Assembly: GCA_946415705.1 (NCBI GenBank)
Contig: CAMKTN010000024.1
Span: forward strand, 1-35,881
Direction: 5' to 3'
DNA from: an uncultured Prevotellaceae bacterium
Lineage (GTDB): Bacteria > Bacteroidota > Bacteroidia > Bacteroidales > Bacteroidaceae
Length of the DNA: 35,881 nt
The translations under genes and the position numbers were made by a program. This document shows positions 1 through 4,935 of this stretch, one piece after another. The first letter of the stretch is position 1. Each line of letters opens with the position of its first letter. The notes below the pieces were generated by a model. That model worked only from the letters and a program-made list of their open reading frames with translations. It made no database searches and was not told where the DNA came from.

Positions 1-599
1 ACCACATCCTGCGCCACATCTGCAACAGCGCCGCCATCGAGCACTTCCCCGAGCGCCACTGCGACATGGTGCGCCTCGGCCTCGGCCTCTATGGCATCAA
101 TCCAATGGACAATGGACAATGTACAATGGACAATGGAGATATGCCTGCATCAAATGCTCATTCAAATGGAAATGCTCATTGTCCATTGTCCATTGTCCAT
201 TGTCCATTGACATGCATTTCAACGCTCAAGACTACCATCCTGCAGATCCACGACGTCCCCGCCAGCGAGACCGTGGGCTACTCGCGCAAAGGGCACCTCA
301 CCCGTGACAGCCGCATCGCCGCCCTGCCCATCGGCTATGCCGACGGCCTCGACCGCCACCTCGGTTGCGGCCATGGCTACTGCCTCGTCAACGGGCAGAA
401 GGCACCCTACGTAGGGAACATCTGCATGGACGTCTGCATGATCGACGTCACCGACATCGACTGCCGCGAGGGCGACCAAGCCGTCATCTTCGGCCCCGAC
501 CTCTCCCCCGCCGTCCTCGCCGACGCCATCGGCACCATCCCCTACGAAATCCTCACCTCCGTCTCCCCCCGCGTCAAACGCATCTATTACGTGGATTAA
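1..599 (+). CDS. alr: Alanine racemase, C-terminal part (5' end outside window), with in-frame repeat insertion
   Basis: PLP-dependent interconversion of L- and D-alanine for peptidoglycan. The frame is open from base 3 and contains the family patterns HICNSAAI, DMVRLGLGLYGI, ETVGYSRKG, IAALPIGYADG, GNICMDVCMIDVT and the terminal SPRVKRIY, so it is the end of the barrel plus the whole C-terminal domain. In Bacteroidetes this domain is commonly fused behind MurF; the window starts too late to tell. Between LYGINP and STLKTTIL, which are nearly adjacent in normal racemases, there are about 39 extra residues encoded by a 7-bp repeat array in both orientations (about 102-215). The insertion keeps the frame and leaves the catalytic patterns on both sides intact, so the gene is probably functional. 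Confidence 0.93.
   Translation, partial: HILRHICNSAAIEHFPERHCDMVRLGLGLYGINPMDNGQCTMDNGDMPASNAHSNGNAHCPLSIVHCPLTCISTLKTTILQIHDVPASETVGYSRKGHLTRDSRIAALPIGYADGLDRHLGCGHGYCLVNGQKAPYVGNICMDVCMIDVTDIDCREGDQAVIFGPDLSPAVLADAIGTIPYEILTSVSPRVKRIYYVD
102..215. repeat. Inverted heptanucleotide array inserted in alr
   Basis: The left arm (about 102-136) is built of TGGACAA units and the right arm (about 175-210) of the complementary TTGTCCA units. Together they form a large hairpin inside the coding sequence. Read in the alr frame the arms give MDNGQ-type and CPLSIVH-type peptide. Confidence 0.9.
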
Positions 600-636
600 G
601 AGATGGCGGGACTCCAAGTCCCGCCATCTCTTTTTT
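598..636 (+). terminator. Intrinsic terminator after alr
   Basis: A perfect 16-bp stem (598-613 with 617-632, loop CCA) begins inside the alr stop codon and is followed by a run of T to 636. The core GGCGGGACT...AGTCCCGCC is itself palindromic and may be a dispersed element reused as terminator. Confidence 0.85.
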
Positions 637-684
637 CCCCGTCCCGTTCTTTTCTTCCCCGTCCCCCCTCCTGTTTTTTCTACA

Positions 685-717
685 TGTCCCGTTCTTTTCC
701 TGCGGATTCCATCCGCA
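685..717 (+). repeat. REP-like hairpin repeat, copy 1 (downstream flank of RAYT)
   Basis: A 33-bp sequence: TGTCCCGTTCTTTTCC followed by a hairpin (stem TGCGGAT 701-707, loop TCC, ATCCGCA 711-717). It matches 1909-1941 at 32 of 33 positions in the same orientation, and the only difference is in the loop. Confidence 0.88.
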
Positions 718-725
718 GAACCTCC

Positions 726-1748
726 TCACCTCTCAACCATCACCCGTCCAATCTCGTTCAATGCCACAAATCGGAACCGCTGCGATTCTACAGGAATTGG
801 GCGGTAACTATAGTGCTTAGCCTCAGCCTTCCGCCGCAAAGCTTCCTCTGTGGCCTCCTTCACAACCCGATTTGTAAAAACACTCCTTTCAGGCTCCATT
901 AGCAACAACTTGCCTTTCGAACAAGCCTCGAAATAAGCCCCGCCCGGTTTGTAGTATCGCTCGTGCGGTGAGCCCTCTGCCGGAAACCCTTCGTTCAGCA
1001 GCACCACCAACGGGAATCCCCCTTCGCGAACCGTTCTGGCAATTCTCTGCTCACCTTTGCTGATAGCCGCCGTGTAGGTCACAGCCCCATTATGCGCTGC
1101 CGCCAACATCGCTTGCAGCCGTTCCTCTATTTGCCCCTCCCTCGCTTCACGAGTCATTTCCACCAATTGCCTCTCAGGCCAGTCCAATAAGAAGTGGTTA
1201 CCCATAGACGTGAACTGCAACCCACACACCTCCGTCTTACGATGCATCCTGAAGAGGTCCGGATTCTGCTTCCGCTGCCAAGCCCGTTCAGTGTTGGCTT
1301 TCACATATTCTATCATGGCGTGCAGTTGCCCTTTGTGCGTCAGCACACGATAGAATGGCGGCGCGTCATACAAGTTCTCTGTAAACCCCAGCTTGCGTTC
1401 TTCTTCCTTGCATCCTTGCATATAGCCGCGTACCACTTGTCTGATGCTACGCGTCATTGTCCGCTGCACCTGAAGCACCATGTGATGATGGTCAGGCATC
1501 ACTTTGTCAGCAAGAATCTTTATCTCAGGACACAATTCCAGCAACCTCCGTTGCTGATTGATGAGTGCCCATCCAATCGGGGTCTTTTCTATGACAGCCT
1601 CAGAACAATTATGCGTGAGCGTGCCAAACAACGCCTGCCGGGCATTGGCCACCATCGTCACATGTACGATGCATGGTTTTCTCCATGCTCCAGGCTCCAA
1701 CCACGTATGTGTCTCGTTCCTTGGTGTGTTTACGTTCTCGTTTGTCAT
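726..1748 (-). CDS. REP-associated tyrosine transposase (RAYT, TnpA_REP / Y1_Tnp family)
   Basis: A single-strand DNA nuclease/transposase of the HUH type, related to IS200/IS605 TnpA but domesticated with REP palindromes. Counting from the ATG at 1748, the metal-binding HUH motif is in MPDHHHM (residues 84-90, three consecutive His) and the likely catalytic Tyr is Tyr109 in RGYMQGCK. The usual following block is FYRVLTHKGQL...YVKANTERAW. The protein is about 340 residues, longer than many RAYTs, with a C-terminal extension of roughly 150 residues of unknown role. A reading frame also runs upstream to a TTG at 1760, but that codon lies in a small hairpin (1751-1765), so ATG 1748 is preferred. 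A TACCTTTG element lies at 1820-1813. Two direct REP-like repeats flank the gene, the normal arrangement for this family. Confidence 0.85.
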   Translation of the reverse strand: MTNENVNTPRNETHTWLEPGAWRKPCIVHVTMVANARQALFGTLTHNCSEAVIEKTPIGWALINQQRRLLELCPEIKILADKVMPDHHHMVLQVQRTMTRSIRQVVRGYMQGCKEEERKLGFTENLYDAPPFYRVLTHKGQLHAMIEYVKANTERAWQRKQNPDLFRMHRKTEVCGLQFTSMGNHFLLDWPERQLVEMTREAREGQIEERLQAMLAAAHNGAVTYTAAISKGEQRIARTVREGGFPLVVLLNEGFPAEGSPHERYYKPGGAYFEACSKGKLLLMEPERSVFTNRVVKEATEEALRRKAEAKHYSYRPIPVESQRFRFVALNEIGRVMVER

Positions 1749-1774
1749 TTGCAAATACAATTTGCAGTCAAGCG

Positions 1775-1799
1775 ACGGGACATCACAACTTCGTCCCGT
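1775..1799. repeat. Hairpin upstream of the RAYT start
   Basis: ACGGGAC (1775-1781) pairs perfectly with GTCCCGT (1793-1799). It carries the same GTCCCG core as the flanking REP-like repeats and lies between the RAYT -7 element and its start codon. Confidence 0.6.
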
Positions 1800-1812
1800 G
1801 CTATAACTGCCG

Positions 1813-1820
1813 CAAAGGTA
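1813..1820 (-). promoter_or_regulatory. -7 element (TACCTTTG) for the RAYT gene
   Basis: Reads TACCTTTG on the minus strand, matching TAnnTTTG. It lies 65 nt upstream of the ATG. No clear -33 element is seen at the normal spacing. Confidence 0.5.
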
Positions 1821-1908
1821 ATCATTATTTTACAAACCTCTGCCAAAATAGCAAATTATTATTGACTTCCCGTTCCTTTCCCTCCTCGCCCCGTTCTTTC
1901 CCCCCTTT

Positions 1909-1941
1909 TGTCCCGTTCTTTTCCTGCGGATTGCATCCGCA
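1909..1941 (+). repeat. REP-like hairpin repeat, copy 2 (upstream flank of RAYT)
   Basis: Direct repeat of 685-717 with the hairpin stem TGCGGAT (1925-1931) and ATCCGCA (1935-1941), loop TGC. Related CCCGTTCTTT motifs without the hairpin occur at about 641-655 and 1868-1900, so the flanks contain degraded further copies. Confidence 0.88.
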
Positions 1942-2055
1942 CCTTATCCCCCCGTCACGCTTTTTCAAGCTTCAATACTACTTCATTCTATAGCCCTTCC
2001 AACACCCATCAGAAGTGCTTTTTCTTTCCCGACCGCGTTTTTCTTTGAATTTTCT

Positions 2056-2086
2056 TTTGCCCGAATCAGATTAATTGCTACTTTTG
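2056..2086 (+). promoter_or_regulatory. Promoter of the AT-rich HTH gene
   Basis: TTTG at 2056-2059, a 19-nt gap, then TACTTTTG at 2079-2086: a textbook Bacteroidetes sigma-A promoter. It predicts a start near 2093 and a leader of about 40 nt before the ATG at 2134. Confidence 0.75.
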
Positions 2087-2133
2087 TGGCGTATAATACT
2101 TTATCTTATCATTGCTGAAAAATATATGTTGAG

Positions 2134-2904
2134 ATGAATAGCAAACAATTATCAGAATTACTTGCATCAAAGCGTGTGGAGGCTGGGGTATCATTGGATG
2201 TAATGGCGGCTCGATTAGGTACAAATACCAGTACGATAAAGAGCTTGGAAGATGGTGTCCATAGCCTACGCATGAAGCTGGTGATGGATTATATTTCATG
2301 CTTGAATCTTAAATTAGTGGTAAGTACAGTAACTATTGACGAAAGCGAGCTTAAAGTATTCAGCTTCTCATCGTATCAAGAATTGGTTGATTGGGTAATT
2401 TCTCGCTGGCCTTGGAAGTTTAAACGAAGATCCAGGATTGATGCCAGCGGAATAGAATACGTCAAGATTCTTGATTCTCATGGAAAAGAAATTGAGCTTG
2501 ACAAGTATTTTTTCCTTGAACTTATGGAAAAGAGCCAGTATGAACTTGACGTGTTGAATGATGAGCAAATTGAAGAAAAGCAAGCTGCATTCATAGAACA
2601 ATATGATAAACTCAGAAAAAGGAACAGTAGAGAAGCTACAGCCTTACTTATAAGTGTATTTGTTGGTATCATAGCATTTGTATATCTGGATATTTTGATT
2701 GTGGATAGTTTTTCTGAAAAGCTATTCCTTAACATCGGATTCTTCGGCTCGTTGATTTCAGTGAATGCTGTGGCAGGATTAGTCTTCCCATATATACTTG
2801 TAGGTATCATATTATTATTTATTGGGTATGTGTTATATTGTATCTTAAAATGGTTAACAAATGGAACAATTAGATATTCTAGATGTCATTACGATTCAAA
2901 ATAA
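2134..2904 (+). CDS. Membrane-anchored XRE-type HTH protein, function unknown
   Basis: Residues about 5-60 resemble an XRE/Cro helix-turn-helix (ELLASKRVEAGVSLDVMAARLGT, then TSTIKSLEDG). A central 90-residue segment has no recognised domain and is followed by a charged, probably helical stretch (EQIEEKQAAFIEQYDKLRKR). The C-terminal part is strongly hydrophobic: one segment near residues 170-190 (LLISVFVGIIAFVYLDILIV) and one or two between about 198 and 240. This predicts a DNA-binding domain tethered to the inner membrane. The gene is much more AT-rich than its neighbours, stands alone with its own promoter next to a RAYT element, and is followed by 450 bp of non-coding DNA, all consistent with horizontal acquisition. 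The target and signal cannot be guessed. Confidence 0.75.
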   Translation: MNSKQLSELLASKRVEAGVSLDVMAARLGTNTSTIKSLEDGVHSLRMKLVMDYISCLNLKLVVSTVTIDESELKVFSFSSYQELVDWVISRWPWKFKRRSRIDASGIEYVKILDSHGKEIELDKYFFLELMEKSQYELDVLNDEQIEEKQAAFIEQYDKLRKRNSREATALLISVFVGIIAFVYLDILIVDSFSEKLFLNIGFFGSLISVNAVAGLVFPYILVGIILLFIGYVLYCILKWLTNGTIRYSRCHYDSK

Positions 2905-3009
2905 TACGACAGTCTCCATTTAGCCATTCTTCATGAAGAAACTATGGGACCAATTGTTGATTCGCAGACTTAAAGAATAACGGAGTTTCAACAATCATTT
3001 CTCACCCAA

Positions 3010-3270
3010 CCTGCGGGGTGTACCCTCTATGGTCTCTAAGCGTACCCTCTACAGTGTCTGCGCCTAGGGACTATAGAGGGTCAGGCGAGGGACTAGTAGT
3101 GTCTTTAAAAGAAGGATGCGTCGTATCGGCCTTCACAACGCGTCCTTATTGCGAGTTCCACGCGTGGGACTCGTTGGAAGAGCGCGCTGCGTTGAGTGTC
3201 CCACCATGGTGATCCAGTAGGAAGAGCGCGGTACATTCGTTGTTCGGTCGCGACGGAACAACGAATGCAT
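3010..3270. other. Structured non-coding stretch with several inverted repeats
   Basis: No credible gene lies between 2905 and 3360. This part contains ACCCTCTATGGTC (3022-3034), which nearly matches the reverse complement of 3069-3081, with a second ACCCTCTA in between; AAGGATGCG (3112-3120) opposite CGCGTCCTT (3139-3147); a near-perfect 22-nt palindrome centred on ACGCGT (3152-3173); and a perfect 12-bp inverted repeat CATTCGTTGTTC (3234-3245) / 3256-3267. GGAAGAGCGCG occurs twice (3176-3186 and 3220-3230). It could be a structured RNA or debris of mobile palindromes. Confidence 0.6.
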
Positions 3271-3310
3271 CGTGGTCTTCGGGCAATAAGACATAAGGGT
3301 TATGAGAAAG

Positions 3311-3345
3311 CCCCGCTACTTGAGGGAGTGGCGGGGCTTGTATGT
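3311..3345 (-). terminator. Terminator hairpin after asnA
   Basis: AAGCCCCGC-type stem of 13 bp with one G-T pair (about 3311-3323 and 3330-3342, six-base loop), starting about 20 nt beyond the asnA stop. On the minus strand it is followed by TTTCTC, a weak T-tract. Confidence 0.65.
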
Positions 3346-3360
3346 GGGGGAGGAGTGGGC

Positions 3361-4395
3361 TTAGATGAGGGGGATGCCGGCGGCGCGGCATTCGGAGCGC
3401 ATGGAGTCGGACCAGATGCTGGCCTGGGTCTCGCCGATGTGGGCTTTGTGAAGGAGGATCATGCAGAGGCGACTCTGGCCGATACCGCCGCCGATGCTGA
3501 GGGGCAGCTCGCCGCTGAGGAGGCGCTGGTGGAAGAAGAGTTGCTTGCGGTCTTCCTTGCCCTGGAGGGCCAGCTGGCGTTCCAAAGCTTCTTTATCGAC
3601 GCGTATGCCCATGGAGGAGAGCTCGATGCTGCGGCCCAGCAGGGGGTACCAGATGAGGAGGTCGCCGTTGAGACCCTCGAAGCCGTCGTCGTTGGGGGTG
3701 CTCCAGTCGTCGTAGTCCGGGGCGCGGCTGTCATGGGGCTCGCCGTCGCCGAGTTTGCCACCGATGCCGATGATGAAGACGGCGCCGTAGGCTTTGCAGA
3801 TGGCGTGCTCGCGCTCTTTGGGCGTGAGGTCGGGGTACTGGCGTCGCAGCTCCTCGGCGTGTACGAAGTGGACTTCCTCGGGCAGGAAGGGCTTGAGTTG
3901 GGGGTACATCTCGCTGAGGTAGTATTCGGTGCGGAGGATGGTGCCGTAGATGCGCTCCACGATCTTACGCAGGAAGCGCAGGTTGCGGTCTTCGCGTACC
4001 ATGGTGCGCTCCCAGTCCCACTGATCGACGTAGATGCTGTGAATGTTGTCGAGATCCTCGTCGGCGCGCACGGCATTCATGTCGGTGACGATGCCAAAGC
4101 CGTTGGGCACGTGGTACTCGGCGAGCGTGTTGCGCTTCCATTTGGCCAGTGAGTGCACGATTTCTGCGGGTGCGTCGCCCATGCATTTGATGGGGAAGGT
4201 GACGGGTCGCTCCACGCCGTTGAGGTCGTCGTTGAGGCCGAGGCCCTTGAGCACGAAGAGGGGTGCCGTGACACGGCGCAGACGCAGTTCAGAGGAGAGG
4301 TCGCGCAGGAAGAAGTCCTTGATCTTCTTAATCGCCAGCTCGGTTTGTTGCAGGTCGAGGGCGGGTGCGTAGCCTTCTGGTTTTATCAATGACAT
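3361..4395 (-). CDS. asnA: Aspartate-ammonia ligase (asparagine synthetase A)
   Basis: Makes asparagine from aspartate, ammonia and ATP in the cytosol. The 344-residue product has the class II synthetase-like AsnA patterns throughout: SELRLRRVTAPLFV, DDLNGVERPV, DMNAVRADEDLDN, HSIYVDQWDWE, GAVFIIGIGGKLGDG, GDLLIWYPLL, ELSSMGIRVD and SIGGGIGQSRLCM near the C-terminus. The frame is open upstream to 4521, but that part encodes only repeat-derived peptide and begins upstream of the predicted transcription start, so ATG 4395 (MSLIKPEGYAP) is chosen, which also matches the normal family N-terminus. The gene stands alone between a terminator and a good promoter. Confidence 0.95.
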   Translation of the reverse strand: MSLIKPEGYAPALDLQQTELAIKKIKDFFLRDLSSELRLRRVTAPLFVLKGLGLNDDLNGVERPVTFPIKCMGDAPAEIVHSLAKWKRNTLAEYHVPNGFGIVTDMNAVRADEDLDNIHSIYVDQWDWERTMVREDRNLRFLRKIVERIYGTILRTEYYLSEMYPQLKPFLPEEVHFVHAEELRRQYPDLTPKEREHAICKAYGAVFIIGIGGKLGDGEPHDSRAPDYDDWSTPNDDGFEGLNGDLLIWYPLLGRSIELSSMGIRVDKEALERQLALQGKEDRKQLFFHQRLLSGELPLSIGGGIGQSRLCMILLHKAHIGETQASIWSDSMRSECRAAGIPLI

Positions 4396-4429
4396 GATTG
4401 TATTTGACAATTTGACGATTTTACAATTT

Positions 4430-4472
4430 ACCATTGTCCATTGTCCATTGTTCATTGTCCATTGTTCAATGG
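4430..4472. repeat. TTGTCCA heptad array in the asnA leader
   Basis: About five copies of the 7-bp unit ATTGTCC/ATTGTTC lie between the asnA promoter and start codon, so they should be transcribed in its 5' UTR. A related degenerate repeat with 8-bp spacing (ATTTGACA-like) follows at about 4400-4429, close to the ATG. Confidence 0.85.
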
Positions 4473-4491
4473 TGTTTATCATTTTGCGCGG

Positions 4492-4522
4492 CAAAGGTAA
4501 GGCAATTCTTTCAAATGTCAAA
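4492..4522 (-). promoter_or_regulatory. asnA promoter
   Basis: On the minus strand: TTTG (4522-4519), 19-nt gap, TACCTTTG (4499-4492). The leader is about 90 nt and consists largely of repeats. Confidence 0.75.
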
Positions 4523-4602
4523 TAAAAATGGGAAAGAAAATTGCAAAATGTAAAGTAATCATGATTTTAACGTTTTTTTATCAGATTAATTTGCGTGAAA
4601 GC

Positions 4603-4633
4603 TTGGCATCTTCAACAAAAAGGGCTACCTTTG
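4603..4633 (+). promoter_or_regulatory. Promoter of tRNA-Arg
   Basis: TACCTTTG at 4626-4633 with TTGG 19 nt upstream (4603-4606). The tRNA begins 60 nt downstream. Confidence 0.65.
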
Positions 4634-4641
4634 CAACCGCT

Positions 4642-4662
4642 AAAGAGGAATGCGCCTCTTTT
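4642..4662 (+). promoter_or_regulatory. Leader hairpin ahead of tRNA-Arg
   Basis: AAAGAGG (4642-4648) pairs perfectly with CCTCTTT (4655-4661) and is followed by another T, just after the predicted transcription start. It looks like a small terminator or processing signal in the tRNA precursor leader. Confidence 0.45.
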
Positions 4663-4693
4663 GCTCCCGAAAGCGAAAGCTTTTCCTGATCAG

Positions 4694-4767
4694 GGCCTCG
4701 TAGCTTAGCTGTATAGAGCGTCGGATTCCGGTTCCGAAGGTCGCGGGTTAGAATCCCGCCGAGGTCA
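4694..4767 (+). tRNA. tRNA-Arg(CCG)
   Basis: A full cloverleaf is seen. Acceptor GGCCTCG (4694-4700) pairs with CGAGGTC (4760-4766), discriminator A4767; D arm GCTT/GAGC; anticodon stem TCGGA/TCCGA with loop TTCCGGT, anticodon CCG (reads CGG, Arg); T stem GCGGG/CCCGC. CCA is not encoded. The D loop has G18-T19 instead of G18-G19 and the T loop reads TTAGAAT instead of TTCGAAT, so the usual G19-C56 elbow pair appears as T19-A56. Confidence 0.92.
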
Positions 4768-4769
4768 CT

Positions 4770-4826
4770 AGCCCCCTGTGGGGGAATTGAAAATTGACAA
4801 TTGAAAATTGACAATTGAACTTTTGG
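4770..4826. repeat. GC palindrome plus AATTGA[A/C] heptad array
   Basis: Directly after the tRNA is TAGCCCCCTGTGGGGG (about 4769-4784), a truncated copy of a dispersed palindrome. It is followed by about four 7-bp units alternating AATTGAA and AATTGAC (4785-4818). A further partial AATTGAG array lies at about 4889-4900. Confidence 0.8.
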
Positions 4827-4913
4827 AGCAGCGAGAGCAATCAAGCTTGTTTGAATTGCCGAGTCGTGACAAAAGTCAGCGAAGCTAAAATTGAGAATTG
4901 TCAAGCTATAACC

Positions 4914-4930
4914 GTTAACCGCTAAACGAA
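4914..4930 (+). repeat. AACCGTT/AACCGCT heptads before the GH43 start
   Basis: ATAACCGTTAACCGCTAAACG, a 7-bp array of the TAACCGn family, ends 5 nt before the GH43 ATG. The same array abuts starts at 16506, 17546 and 21070. Confidence 0.85.
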
Positions 4931-4935
4931 TATTT

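Noticed and set aside
102..215. Repeat array as a possible CRISPR
   Set aside because: Units are only 7 bp, contiguous, without spacers, and arranged as inverted arms; no cas genes are present.
1774..1970. Complete insertion sequence with terminal inverted repeats and target duplication
   Set aside because: The flanks of the transposase gene are direct hairpin repeats, not terminal inverted repeats, which fits RAYT/REP and not a DDE insertion sequence.
3018..3212. Short open frame in the structured intergenic stretch
   Set aside because: The frame runs through several inverted repeats, has no similarity pattern and no promoter, so it is treated as non-coding.
3196..4152. Open frame on the plus strand opposite asnA
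   Set aside because: Val/Ala/Glu-rich shadow translation without motifs.
4396..4521. N-terminal extension of AsnA
   Set aside because: It would be translated from upstream of the predicted transcription start and encodes only repeat peptide; the family N-terminus matches ATG 4395.
4694..4767. tRNA as an attachment site of an integrated island
   Set aside because: No integrase gene and no second copy of the tRNA 3' end were seen in the window.
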